In this document: positions 34,917 through 47,251 of the stretch, one piece after another
How positions within the stretch are numbered: the first letter of the stretch is position 1
Layout of the letters: each line of letters opens with the position of its first letter
Source: Malus domestica
Lineage: Eukaryota; Streptophyta; Magnoliopsida; Rosales; Rosaceae
Assembly (NCBI RefSeq): GCF_042453785.1
Contig: NC_091675.1
Location: 1,066,501 to 1,130,500 of the forward strand
Direction: 5' to 3'
Length of the DNA stretch: 64,000 bases
Position numbers and translations under genes: made by a program
The notes under the pieces: model-generated
What the model saw: the letters and a program-made list of their open reading frames with translations, nothing else
The model's database searches: none
What the model was told of the DNA's origin: nothing

Positions 34917-37900
34917 ATGGTTGACAAAATTGATGGGAAGGAGAAGAAGTCCGGCCTTAAGATAAGATCGAAGTTTGTCGAGGCGAATATGGTTGATTCT
35001 GAGGATGATGAGCCAATTGGGTCACTGTTGACGTTGAAGAGGCAGACAAACCCTAAGAAGGTTAAGGGTGGCGGCGAAAGGGGCAAGAAGGTTGACGATG
35101 AAGAAGATGATTTGGGGTGCCTGGATGATACTTTGGCAAGTTTGAGGAAGAAGTTGAAGGGTCCCAAGAAAGATTATGGGACTGGAACTATGAGGGGAAG
35201 GAGTTTTGCTTTGGATAGTGTACAGTCTGCGGAGCGGTACTCTAATGGGCATGTGGACGACGGGGGTTTGGATGGAAAATCGGTGTCAAGGGTTTTAGAG
35301 AAAGATCCTGTTATGGGTGATGATGGATCTGATGTGACTATCGGTATAGAGGTAGAAAACAAGCTTAATGGAAAGGGAAAGAGACCCAAGATTTCAGGGT
35401 CTCTGGGATTTGGGGAAGGTTCTAATTGCCTTTTGGATCATCATCCGGAAGATTCATTATCAGCATTTTCCCGGAAGTCACAATCTGGTTTGATTATGAA
35501 TTCTCGTGCCTCTTCAAGTCCTAAAGAGAAGAGTGGTTCTAAGGTTTTGGAGGATGGGTTGAACACCATGCCTTTGGCTGGTTCAAATCCATTGGATTCA
35601 GCCTCTGATCTGTAAAGAAGATGAAAGTCAAAGTTTTGATGACAGATTTTGTCAAGCCTCTAACCGTCACAGGGAAAATCAAGAGACATTCAACGATAAA
35701 AAGCATAAAAGGCCCTACAAAGTCGTTTCAGAAGATCGAGTTCCTATCTACTCACATTCAGGATTTGATTCCAAATTGATTAACAATGAAGCCATAGTGG
35801 ATCCTTCTGGTTCAAATTTTCAAGAGGGACCATGCAGACGAAGTTAATGATGGAGACAAAAAACATTTGACACAGGAAATGCAAACTTTTGAGGATGGAT
35901 TGAAGAACTGCTCTATGGGAGGTTCCATTCAGTACAAGATGTTTTGGGTAGATGCACCTCAGCTGCAGACTGTGCAACCTCTTCTCCAGCTCGGAAAGGA
36001 ATTCTGCGGCCTCGTTATAATGATGATCTTCTGGATAAGTCATGTGAAGATATGTCGGAGGACAAACAGTTGGTGTCCTCGTTACATCTACAACAGAACT
36101 CCTTGACTGATTCCATGTCAAGATTGGGGATGAGCTTGGTTCTGATTGGTGTCCAAAGTTTTCCCAGCGTACTCAACATCAGTTGTCGAACTTTGCCTCC
36201 AACAATCTGGGGATGGAAGACACCCGCAGTAATTGTAATGGTCTAATTTCTTACACTAAGAATCCTGGCCTTGCTTCTGGTCCTTTGCGGGAGGAAAATG
36301 ATGTGCCAAATCATGATCATCTTATCACTAGTGAAGAGGCTGATGAAAATGAGAGTTTCCCAGAAGATACAGTATCTCTACCAGATGTTGAAAACAAAAA
36401 CACTAAGCTATCAGCTGTCCAGCGTGTGGGGTGCATTGTTAAAAAGCGTAGGCATGGAGACATGGCTTACGAGGGGGATGCTGATTGGGAGGTATTGATA
36501 AATGATCAAAGTTTGGATAGTGACAATTTGAGAGTGAAGTTTGACTCCTCTTCAAGTATCGGTACAGAGTCTGAAAGTGGTGAGGCTGCAGCAGTGTCTA
36601 CTGGTCTTAAAGCTCATGCAGTTGGTCCTGTTGAGAAGATCAAATTCAAGGAGATCTTGAAGCGCAGAGGTGGGGTTCAGGACTATTTGGAATGCAGGTT
36701 AGTAGTTAATTCTGAAATCTGCATATGATATGGGTTTCTTGTACGAATTGCAGTCTTTCAGAAATTTGTACTTGATACTAATTATAGCTGTTACTTTATC
36801 CATTTTACTTGATAATTCTTACTAATTATTCAAATGTTTTGGTTTTCTGTCGCATCCAACTAATGCTAAGTTCTGTTTGGAGGGTCGAGTTTTCTTTTTA
36901 AATTTTGATGCCGCTTTGCTTAAGTTGACATTAATAAAATTGATGGTATATTTATGTTTGTATTAGTGGCATTTTGGTTTAGATATTTTTTTTTCTCTTC
37001 TTTAAGTGGTTGTGTCCAAGTTTTGAGGTGTGGTCTTCTCTTCTTTTGAATGAAAATATTGTATCAATTTTTCAATGTAGTTCAAAATTTTTTTTCTTCT
37101 GGTTTAATTGTTTTGCCTGATAAGCTCTATCTTGTTTAGTTAAGCACTGCTTGGTGCAATACAGGAATCAGATCCTTGCTCTGTGGAATAAAGATGTTAG
37201 TCGAATTTTGCCTCTCGCTGACTGTGGGGTAACAGATACTGCTTGTGCGGATGAACCACCTCGTGCTTCCCTAATTAGGGATATTTATACATTCCTCGAT
37301 CTCAGTGTAAGTCTATAAAGCCTTTTATGGATTTTTATATGTTCCAAGTTCAATATTGATCAGTCTTCTTCTTCTTCTTCTTTTCCTAGTGTCTTTTCAT
37401 TCTTGCATTTCCTAGGGAGGGATTGCAGTATTAGCTTGTCTTATCTTTCTAATGTATGAAAACCTGGACAGGGCTATATAAATATTGGGATTGCTCGTGA
37501 GAAGGATAAAGCGGAATCTGATCCCAAGCATGACTATAAAATTCTGAGAGAAAAAAATTTTGAGGAAATTTTTGGGGTTTCAGTTGCTGATTCAGAGGAT
37601 GGAGTTTCCTTTATCACAGGCCAGGTTAAGAGTTCTAAAACTAAAATTGATGCGAAGAGTGGTGTCATAATTAAAAGCGACAAATTGACTCAGGAAGTCA
37701 CAAAAGACAACGGGCTTGTAACCACAGCGGCATTGGAATTGTCCAATACAAAAAACCATGCTGAGTTTGAGGCTGATCACCCGGAAAACACCAGTGTTGA
37801 TGCAAGGTTACAAAGTAAATTGGACAACATGGATGTTTCAAGTATTTATCCAATTAGTGAGACATTGGGTGATGGAGGCATCCCTCATGAAACTCCAGAG

Positions 37901-38496
37901 TTAAAGAATGTATCACACAGTACTCAGTGTGCATCACAAGATCATGCAGTGAGGAATAATAATCCGCAATGCTGTCCGGAAGTGAAAAAGAAAATCATTG
38001 TCATAGGTGCTGGTCCTGCTGGATTAATTGCTGTATGCAACTTGCAACGTCAGGGCTTTTCAGTCACTATATTGGAAGCTAGGAGTAGGATAGGGGGCCG
38101 TGTTTATACAGACAGGTTATCTCTATCAGTTCCTGTGGATCTTGGTGCTAGCATTATAACGGGTGTTGAAGCTGATTGGGCGACTGAAAGACGACCAGAC
38201 CCCTCCTCTTTGGTTTGTGCACAGCTGGGCCTTGAGTTGACTGTCTTAAACAGTGATTGCCCTCTTTATGACATTGCAACAGGTGACAAGGTTCCTGCAG
38301 ATCTGGATGAAGCATTGGAAGCAGAGTTCAACAGCCTTCTTGATGACATGGTATTGCTTGTTGCACAGGAGGGAGAACAGACAAGAATGTCTCTCAAGGA
38401 AGTTTTGTAATATGCCCTCAAGAGGCGTTGTATGGCAAAAACAGCGACCAGTGTTGAAGAAAAAGAACTGCATGGTTTAATGGATGGTTTCATTCT

Positions 38497-38593
38497 AAGG
38501 TCGTACCCAGTGCACAAGGCTCCCGCTTTACGCAGGGTCTGGGAGAGGTGAATGTCGGCTAGCCTTACCCCCATTTATGGAGAGGCTGCTCCC
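38497..38593 (-). mobile_element. 5'-truncated Au SINE inside an LDL3 exon
   Basis: On the minus strand the sequence reads GGGAGCAGCCTCTCCATAAA, then CCGACATTCACCTCTCCCAG, then a 3' end in GGGTACGACCTT. This is the conserved 3' part of the plant Au SINE as I remember it; the tRNA-like head is missing. It interrupts the reading frame between GLMDGFI and IDRAEKSCQKLE and brings stop codons. A shorter piece of the same family is at 52078-52144. Confidence 0.8.
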
Positions 38594-41341
38594 AAAAAAA
38601 AAAATTGATAGAGCTGAGAAAAGTTGTCAAAAGCTAGAGCTTTTGAGCCCTCTTGAGAGGAGGGTCATGGATTGGCATTTTGCCAATTTGGATTATGGTT
38701 GTGCTGCTCCACTGAAGGAGGTATCTCTCCCCAACTGGAACCAGGATGATGTTTATGGTGGCTTTGGAGGAGCTCACTGCATTATTAAAGGGGGTTACAG
38801 CACTGTTGTTGAGTCTCTTGGAGAAGGACTTCAAATTCACTTGAATCATGTAGTCACTGATATTTCATATGGCACCAAGGACGCTGGATTGAACACTAAC
38901 CGGTATAACAAAGTCAAGGTTTCCACATCTAATGGCAGCGATTTTTCAGGAGATGCGATTTTGATTACGGTGCCTCTTGGGTGCTTAAAAGCAGAAACCA
39001 TCAAATTTTCCCCACCATTGCCCCACTGGAAACATTCTTCCATCCTGCGGCTTGGGTTTGGAGTTCTTAATAAAGTAGTTTTGGAATTTCCAGGTGTCTT
39101 TTGGGATGATTCTGTGGATTACTTTGGAGCAACTGCTGAGGAAACAGAACTGAGGGGCCAGCGCTTTATGTTCTGGAATGTCAAGAAAACCGTCGGGGCT
39201 CCTGTTTTCATAGCCTTAGTGGTTGGTAAGGCAGCTATAGATGGGCAAAATATGAGCTCTTCTGAACATGTTACCCATGGGATAGTGGTTCTTCGTAAAT
39301 TGTTTGGAGAGGCTTCAGTACCTGATCCTGTTGCAGCAGTTGTGACAGATTGGGGTAAGGACGGTGCCTACTCATATGTTGCTGTTGGAGCTTTGGGGGA
39401 AGATTATGATATACTAGGGAGACCTGTTGAGAACTGCCTATTTTTTTGCTGGTGAAGCTACCTGCAAGGAGCATCCTGACACTGTTGGTGATGCGATGAT
39501 GAGTGGCCTCCGGGAGGCAGTGCGTATAATTGACATACTGACTACTGGAAATGATTACACAGCAGAAGCAGACGCCATTGCGGGTATTCAGAGACAATCA
39601 GATTCGGAAAGGGCTGAAGTTAGACACATAACAAGGAGACTTGATGCAGTTGAACTTTCATATGTCCTTTACACGAACAAGGAGGCCCTACTCCAGGACA
39701 TGTTCTTTAATGCAAAGACTACCAAAGGAAGGTTGCATCTGGCCAAAGAGTTATTGAGTCTTCCTGTTGAAACCTTGAAGTCCTTTGCTCGCACCAAAGA
39801 AGGGCTGACTACTCTCAACTCGTGGATACTGGTAATTCTGCATCCATATTTATCATTGTTTATACCATATTTAGGGCCTCGTATTTAGATCTCGTACAAA
39901 TACTCAGGGGACTTAAATGTAATTATGGGATAAAGGAAGGGGCAAATATGTAATAGAGGAGGAGCCCCTTATTCTATAAAAGGGGACTCCTACCCTCATT
40001 CTAGGGGGAGCCTCACTCTCATCCTCAGAGGCCAATTCCTAGGTCTCTCCTCATCCCTCTCAAAGCTTCCTCACATCCCCTAAGCTCTAAGCTCTCTCTT
40101 CCTCTTCAACAGAGAAATACAATACAATCAGTGTGGACGTAGCCCAAACCTTGGGGTGAACCACGATAACTCTTGTGTCAATTACATTTTATGCAGATTC
40201 ACGGTCGGATTTACGTTGTTCCAAGATCTCCGGTTTTGTGCATCAACATTTGGCGCCGTCTGTGGGAAACGACACGAAAAGTTATGTCGGTTCTCTCTCG
40301 ATTCTTCACCTCCACCGTGAATCTGCATAAACACCAAACCAAAATCTCAGATCTCGCTCTCTAGAAACCCAGAAATGGGGCCAGCGAAAAAGCCCAACTG
40401 AGAAATAAGGAGCCATTCTTAATCTCGCCAGCCCGAACTCACAACTTACAGCTCCATGCTTCAGAAAAATGAAGGTCCCCTGCTACCCTTCCGCGAATTC
40501 TCAGTCTGAAATCACAACTTGCAACTTTCAGTCTTCCATCTCTCAGGCTGGCGATTATCGACAAATTTCGCCAAACCCACCACCCATGTCTACCACTACC
40601 ACAGCAACAGCTGGTTCCACGAATGCGCCAAGTGGTATGATCTCAACCGTCGCTTCATTGTCTCCTCCATAGACAGCGGAAGACAACGCGGTTTGTGCCC
40701 AATCATCACAAGCCGTATGATCAAATCCCCCGACTCTTCTCGGCCCTCTAGAAGTTCGGCAAACCTGCACAGACCACCCCACCGTCTCAACCCGAACCCA
40801 AATGCGAGCCCAAACCCGCAACTGGCAAACGCTTCAATCGACTCCTTGTTCGATCAGGCCACTCTGATCTGCAAGAGCATCGCGAGGAAGGTGTTCCTGC
40901 ACGAATCATATCAGGAATACAATTTCTGTACGAAACTATGCCACATCAATTCGAAACCATGAGTTTTGCTGCAACCACCAAACTCCTCTTCAAAGTCCTC
41001 TGCTATGGCGATTATATCATTGTGGTCGGAGGTGGAGGGCCAAAGGTTCGACTCGGCAACCACAAAACTGACCAATCCCGACGCCCCCTGCCTCTCCGAG
41101 CTCGTCCACCACTTCCTCCAAGACGACGAGTCGTCCGCCGCTGGTTTTCCCGATAACGAGTCTGACTCGGACCAAGTCGACTCGGCCTCCGACGCGGACG
41201 CAATCAACTCCATCCTTAGGTCAGTGGCATCTTCTGAAGCGCAAGATTAGAGAACAAGGATGTGATCGACTCTATCCTTAGGTCCGTGGCACCTTCACGT
41301 TCGGGAAGAAGGACACGTCGACGGATCTGTACTCGATCTGT

Positions 41342-41719
41342 TCAGTCAAACAGAACAAGATTAGGAGCCATGCAATCGGGAATCAGGAAGTTGCTAGTGG
41401 AATCGATGACGGACTTCGTTTCGAACATGGTGGACAAGTCAGCGTACGCGCTGAGCGTCCCCGTATCGGTATTGGAGGCCTGCACGGCGTTGGTAGAGGA
41501 AGGCAGAATTCCGGTGCAGGTGGAGATCATAGAGGCGGGGTCGCAGCGGCAGAAGGAGATATCAGTTGCGATATATTGTTGCAGATTTGTGAGAATAGTG
41601 CTCCCAAAATTTACTGGCACGTAACCTTCGATTTTGTTAAAACCCAAATCAAGGGCGACGAGCTCTCCACCGCCATTGCGCTCCGGGATCTCGACACCTG
41701 TCAGGTTGTTATTCACCAA
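41342..41719 (-). other. Leucine-rich-repeat-like fragment inside the LTR element
   Basis: A minus-strand frame of 125 codons contains LVALDLGFNKIEGYVPVNFG, which fits the plant extracellular LRR consensus LxxLxLxxNxxxGxxP, preceded by NNLTG. I infer a captured piece of an LRR receptor gene. It is not recognisable further. Confidence 0.35.
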
Positions 41720-42779
41720 GTCAACTTGCTGGATAGACGGGAGGAGAAAGAACTAGAGCATCTGAAGTCTGAACTCTCTCTCTCCCTCCGCTGTCAACTC
41801 TCTTAGTCTCGCAGTCAACTCGGACAAGGGAAACAGCTAAGAAGCTTGTGGGCATTTCATTGCATCCATAACTAGCAAGAATGATGATGTTGAAAATAGA
41901 GCAAGCTTGTGCGAATACTATTGTTTTATGCGCTGGATCCCATTGTTTTTTATGAAGGAGAGAAACCGCCTGGTAGAGAGATTCTAGAAACATCTGCAAG
42001 AAATCTCCTTCTCAGTGATGGGACTAAAGTTGCTGTCAAGAACAAAGAAGGAGTGGAGACAGCGCAGGAGCCAGCATTACACACCACTTGGCCTTACGGA
42101 TCAAGGACAGAGAATGAGTGGAGAGATAAAGAATAGCAAATGGTCATTGAGGTGGGGTTTCTGAAGACAAAGACATCGAGTGGGAGGCCACGTTCTTTAC
42201 GTTATTTACATTTTTTACAGCTGGAGTACACCAGCTTGTGTTCAAACAGCAGAAACCAGGCTGAAAGAGAAAGGCAGTGGCGGACAAAGCAAAAAGAAAA
42301 GAGAAAGAAAAGGGAAAGTAAAAACAAAAGCAAGTGAGTGTGTCTGGAGGTGGAGAGATCAAAGAAAGGAACAGAAAAGAAAAAGATCATGTTGTTGGGA
42401 GAATATTTCGGAAAGCAGAAAAGGAGAAAGCAAAAGGAAAAGCAGAAAATGAAAAGAGAAAAGAAGAAAAGCAAAAGATCTTCCTATTATTATGATTCCT
42501 TATGTCTGCCAGATAAAGAACCAAAGAGAGTGCAGCAGAAAAACACTGCAAAAGCATGGAATAAGCACCCCACCAGAATGATGTAATTTATTTTCCTTAT
42601 CTTTCGGACACATCTGTATAAACCCCATCAGAGGGTAAAATAAAAAAAAAAAAAAATAAAAAAAAAAAAAAAAAAAAAAGAAGAACAACGACAAGCCCAA
42701 AGTAAATGGGCTGGAATGTTGTGTAGAGGGCGAAAACCCATAAGCCCAAAATAGCTCCAACCAGACGATCAAAAGTACG

Positions 42780-43260
42780 CCCAGTACTCCAAATTATACA
42801 TGAGCACTACTCATGTCATTCATACATAAACATTCATGAGCATCACTCATGACAATCATACATAAACATTCATGACCATCATTCATGACAACATTCATGA
42901 GCATCACTCATGTTAACATTCATGAGCATCACTCATGACAACATCCATGAGCATCACTCATGTTAATCAACATAAACATTCATGAGCATCACTCATGTCA
43001 AACAGCTTCAAAAGATTCATTTACAGAGCCCTAGCTTCAAAAGCTTCATTTACAAAAAAGCTCTAGCTTTAAAAGCTTCATTTACAGAGCTCTAGCTTCA
43101 AAGACTTCATTTACAGAGCTCTAGCTTCAAAGACTTCATTTACAGAGCTCTAGATTTAAAAGCTTCATTTACAAAAGCTCCAGTTTCGAAAGCTTCATTT
43201 ACAGAGCTCTAGCTTCAAAGCTTCACTTGCAAAGCTTCACTTACAAAGCTTCAGTGCAGG
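42780..43260. repeat. Two minisatellites in the LTR element interior
   Basis: About nine copies of a unit with CATGAGCATCACTCATG (42800-43000) are followed by about eight copies of a unit with AGCTTCATTTACAGAGCTCT (43003-43250). A third duplicated piece with TTCTATAAAAGGGACTCCCT occurs at about 43450 and 43570 and resembles part of the LTR. Confidence 0.85.
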
Positions 43261-45977
43261 GTATACAAATACCACATCCGAACAACCGCCACTTCGGCCC
43301 ATACATGGATTCAATTTGAAGTCTCCAGCCAACAGACTCTATTGACCGAAGACTTGGGGGACTACATTATGTACCATATATTAGGCCTCAATTGGGCCTC
43401 ATAAAAAATACTTGGGGGACTCTAGCCCATCACTTATGTATTGAGGAGTGAGCCCTTATTCTATAAAAGGGACTCCCTCACCTTCATTAGAGAGAAACGC
43501 CGCCAGCTGAGCAACCGCCTCGCCGCGAGCATCAACTCTAGCCCATCATTTATGTATTGAGGAACGAGCCCTTATTCTATAAAAGGGACTCCCTCACCTT
43601 CAAACGCCACAAGCCGAGCCAACCAAGGCAACACAAGCTACAAGCAGAGCGGCCTCGCAACATGTGCTACTTCTAGTTGAGCATCATTTCAGATTGGGCA
43701 CCGCCTCATATCAAGCATTAGTTCTAGACGACATCTAGTTACTTCGGCCCACACATGGACTGAATTTCAAGTCTCCAGCCAAAAGACTCTCTTGACTGAA
43801 GACTTGGGGGACTACTGTTTATACCATATTTAGGGCCTCGTATTTAGATCTCGTACAAATACTCAGGGGACTTAAATGTAATTATGGGATAAAGGAAGGG
43901 GCAAATATGTAATAGAGGAGGAGCCCCTTATTCTATAAAAGGGGACTCCTACCCTCATTCTAGGGGGAGCCTCACTCTCATCCTCAGAGGCCAATTCCTA
44001 GGTCTCTCCTCATCCCTCTCAAAGCTTCCTCACATCCCCTAAGCTCTAAGCTCTCTCTTCCTCTTCAACAGAGAAATACAATACAATCAGTGTGGACGTA
44101 GCCCAAACCTTGGGGTGAACCACGATAACTCTTGTGTCAATTACATTTTATGCAGATTCACGGTCGGATTTACGTTGTTCCAAGACCTCCGGTTTTGTGC
44201 ATCAACAATCATCATTCAATCAAATATGAATTCACAATATGTTGACTCACACATATTTTGTTGTTGATAGCATCCAATGTTTGCTTTCTCGGAGATTTTG
44301 TTTTTCTTAGGGTATAAATTTCCTTACTACAACAGGACTCGATGGGGAAGGCTGGGACTCAACTCTTGCGGCATTGTGTTCGGCTCCTTGTGCTTGTTTC
44401 AACGGACCTACTGGCTGTGCGCTTATCTGGTATTGTCTCTTTATTTCTCAATCTTTATCTACTGGCATTCCTATGTGCATTAATGGGTATCATAATCATT
44501 AGAATGTATTTCTTCAAAATTAGTTAATCTCTTGTTTGTTGTTGCAGGCATTGGGAAAACTGTACGAGAAAAAGTTTGTGTACATACGAGCCGTGATATA
44601 CGTGCCATAGCTAGTCAGCTGGTTAATGTGTGGCTTGAAGTTTTCCGCAAGGAAAAAGCTTCCAATGGTGCGTTGAAGTTGTCAAGGCAAGCAACTGCTG
44701 CAGATGCATTGAGGAGAAAACCAATTAGAGATCCATCTTCTGGTAAGCTGCCTCTACGCACATTTCATGGTTGTTTAGAGCACAAAGGAAGCTTACAGGA
44801 TTCAGCATCCACCGCAAGCCATTTGCCTTTGAATGCAAATGGTAAGAAAGTGAATGGCAAACCCATTAAGGGTGAAACAGCAAATTCCTCAAAATCGGAG
44901 ATTAATTCATCAAGGTTTCGAGGTTCAACTGGCAGACCACATTCTGAGCTAAAGGAGAATGACGTTGCTGTGACAGAAGCGGAACGAGCTGCCATTGCTG
45001 CTGCTGAAGCAGCCCATGCAGCAGCACGTGCAGCTGCCGAGGTTTGTTCCCCTTGATTCTACTCAAATTAGTGTGATACTGCCTATCCCCTTCCTATTTG
45101 TGCCACTTTGTTCTGCAGGAATTTAGTTATCGTTGTTCATTGTAGGCATATGCATCTTCAGAAGCCAAGAGTGGTACTCTGCTTCTGCTTCCCAAGATTC
45201 CCTCAACTGGATGAGTATGATTTTAGGAGGAAGTGGTCAGGTGGTGTTTTGGGTAGACAAGATTGTATATCAGAAATAGACTCAAGAAACTGCAAAGTTA
45301 GGGACTGGTCTGTTGATTTCTCTGCCGCTTGCGTCAATATTGATAGTTCAAGAATGTCAGTCGATAATCTCTCCCAGCAGAGCAATCCAAATGAGACTGG
45401 TAGTCAAACAAATTTCAGAGGGCACTCAGGAGAGAGTGCTGCTGTTGACAGCAGTATTTATACAAGAGCATTGGTTGATACAGCTGGTAGTGCCGGGATA
45501 AAGGATTATCATGCCATTGAGATGTGGCAATCTCAAGCAGCTGCAGTAGACCCTGATTTCTTCCATCCAGAACCGTTTATATGTGATGAGGAAGATTCAA
45601 ATACGGCTTCAAGAAAACACTGCTGGAAGCATGAAGGACCTGTAAATGAGGGCTCTGTTTCCCAAGTTACTGTGAACAAGGAGTCATTAAAAAATCATCA
45701 TCGAGGAGCAGATAATATTAAGCAGGCTGTTGTCGGGCATCATTGCTTATGCCCCTTTATAAAGCTGAAAAGATAGATAGAGAGGGATACGAGTCAATCA
45801 TGAAGAAAAGTGCTACCAAAGTTGGTCGTTTTTCATTTTTCCTTCCTGACATACTAAACAGAAAATATACCATGCTTTCCAGTCAAATTTTGTTGCAATT
45901 TTGTTGAGCTCAGTTTTGCAACTATTCCTATTGTTTTTATTTACAGTCTTAAATTTTTGGGGAACTCAATTTCAACT

Positions 45978-46335
45978 GACAAATTTTTGTGTGCAATTCA
46001 TATTTTGAAATAAATTTACAGCAAAAATTGTTTCCGTTTCCACTCCGTGGTTCAAGAACTGGTTCACCATTTCTTTCTATAGGCCTACATGGTATCTTTT
46101 TCTGTGGTTGTCAATTTGCTTGTCTAGGTTGCAGAGCCTTTGGGAGCAATGGTAGTGGGAGCGCCCTTGGAGGATGCTCGACATCTTGCTCCACGATAAG
46201 CTAGAATGCGGCAAGATGCTGAAGCTCAGGTATGTGCAGTTTCTTCACCTTTTTACCAATGTTTTACTACATTGAATTTATATGTTCCATAGGTGAGCTG
46301 TTTCTTTTGCTTTTACCATTTCTTGTTGTCCATTT
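45978..46335 (+). pseudogene. SH3P2: SH3P2 fragment (intron 4 to intron 5), first
   Basis: Matches intron 4, exon 5 and the start of intron 5 of the flanking SH3P2 genes. The exon reads VAEPLGAMVVGAPLEDARHL but has a stop where the intact copies have Tyr (CGATAAGCT). No other exon is present. It lies where the last LDL3 exon would be expected. Confidence 0.85.
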
Positions 46336-46364
46336 TGAGGGATTCATTCATTGATATATATATA

Positions 46365-46398
<34 letters not shown>
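46365..46398. repeat. TA dinucleotide microsatellite
   Basis: A run of TA repeats with one interruption, between the two SH3P2 fragments. Confidence 0.9.
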
Positions 46399-46401
<3 letters not shown>

Positions 46402-46469
46402 ACTATGACTCATTAAGTGAAACCAAATGCACTATATTGCAGGGCTGATTGAGTAAAAATGAAATTTCA

Positions 46470-46712
46470 ACTGACAAATTTTTGTGTCCATTTGATTATT
46501 TCGAAATGAATTTACAGCAAAAATTGTTTCCATTTCCATGCCGTGGTTTAAGAACCGGACTACTTTTCTGTGTTTTTATGCATCATATGACAAAATGGTT
46601 CACTATTTCTTTCTATAGGTTTACATAGTAACTGTTTCTGTGGTTATCAATTTGCATGTCTAGGTTGCAGAGCCTTTGAGAGCAATGGCTTGTTCTAGTC
46701 ACAATTATGGTG
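46470..46712 (+). pseudogene. SH3P2: SH3P2 fragment (intron 4 and start of exon 5), second
   Basis: Matches the end of intron 4, including the long pyrimidine-rich acceptor region also seen in copy 2, and the first codons of exon 5 (VAEPLRAM). It then jumps to a short piece resembling intron 6 (TTGTTCTAGTCACAA). Confidence 0.75.
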
Positions 46713-46820
46713 GGAATGTGATCGTACTGCATGTTATTATTGTATATATATTGCTTGCAGATATATGTATATTGTTGTGTATATTGCATGAGTTACATGA
46801 CAAAAGTACAATTTAATTTA

Positions 46821-46975
46821 AGGAAAACTAGTGAAAATAGCTTGAAAATTTTGAGTTTTAACGATAAGGACAAAATAAAGGGTAAAGTGAATAGTACCAA
46901 GATTGACTTTTTAGTGTAAAAATATAGTTTTTCGTTAAAGTGAACAGTACTGTAGGCTTTTCGTTAAAACTCCCT
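46821..46975. mobile_element. 155-bp MITE, AGGAA...TCCCT family
   Basis: Starts AGGAAAACTAGTGAAAA and ends TTCGTTAAAACTCCCT. It is flanked by a perfect 8-bp duplication TTAATTTA (46813-46820, 46976-46983). Internal marker: GACTTTTTAGTGTAAAAATA. Confidence 0.9.
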
Positions 46976-47088
46976 TTAATTTAATCCAACTCTGTAAAGA
47001 TATTGCAAATTAACTCAAAGCGATGGATTCGGAGATGGAAATGATAATCACACGTCGTTTTTCTTGTTATACACATTATTATTTTAAA

Positions 47089-47243
47089 AGGAAAACTAAT
47101 GAAAATGATTTAAAAACTTTGAGTTTGAACGATAAGGACAAAATAAAGAGTAAAGTGAATAATATCAGGATTGACTTTTTAGTGTAAAAATATGATTTTT
47201 CGTTAAAGTAAACAGTACCATGAGTTTTTTGTTAAAGTTTCCT
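47089..47243. mobile_element. 155-bp MITE, same family
   Basis: Same ends and internal words; flanked by ATTTTAAA on both sides (47081-47088, 47244-47251). Confidence 0.9.
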
Positions 47244-47251
47244 ATTTTAAA

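Larger units (their letters stand above)
39857..44207 (+). mobile_element. Non-autonomous LTR retrotransposon in an LDL3 intron
   Basis: Two 392-bp LTRs (39857-40248 and 43816-44207) start TGTTTATACC, end GCATCAACA and differ at about one position by eye, so the insertion is recent. The 5-bp duplication ATCAT flanks it (39852-39856, 44208-44212). A primer-binding-like TTGGCGCCGTCTGTGGG follows the 5' LTR and a purine-rich GACTTGGGGGACTAC precedes the 3' LTR. The LTR has a TATAAAAGG box. The 3.6-kb interior carries no recognisable gag or pol, so it must have moved with another element's proteins. It has structure like a TRIM/LARD-type derivative but is intermediate in size. It includes gene-like fragments (40900-41720) and minisatellites. 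Confidence 0.9.
34917..45823 (+). pseudogene. LDL3: Lysine-specific histone demethylase 1 homolog 3-like (LDL3), decayed
   Basis: Exon blocks 34917-36697, 37165-37306, 37472-39831, 44336-44429, 44548-45041 and 45146-45823 follow LDL3 order. They give an acidic N-terminus (MVDSEDDEPIGSLL), a SWIRM domain (FKEILKRRGGVQDYLECR then NQILALWNKDVSRILPLADC), the FAD motif IGAGPAGLIA near 38006, the amine oxidase core (IGGRVYT, VPLGCLKAETIKFSPP, VDYFGATAEE) and an LDL3-type tail (DEYDFRRKWSGG, RRGADNIKQAV). Family members remove H3K4 methylation. Damage includes a frameshift near 35612, more in 35800-36180, TAA at 38408-38410, a SINE in the exon at 38497, loss of about five residues near 39363, an extra T near 39440, a deletion near 45200, a frameshift near 45745 and no final exon. 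An LTR element fills the intron at 39857. Confidence 0.85.

Noticed and set aside
34547-35167. 206-codon minus-strand frame over the LDL3 start
   Set aside because: Shadow of the plus-strand LDL3 exon; low-complexity Ser/Pro content and no domain.
42138-42600. Lys/Arg-rich ORFs in the LTR element
   Set aside because: Purine-rich low-complexity DNA in all frames; no retroelement protein motif.
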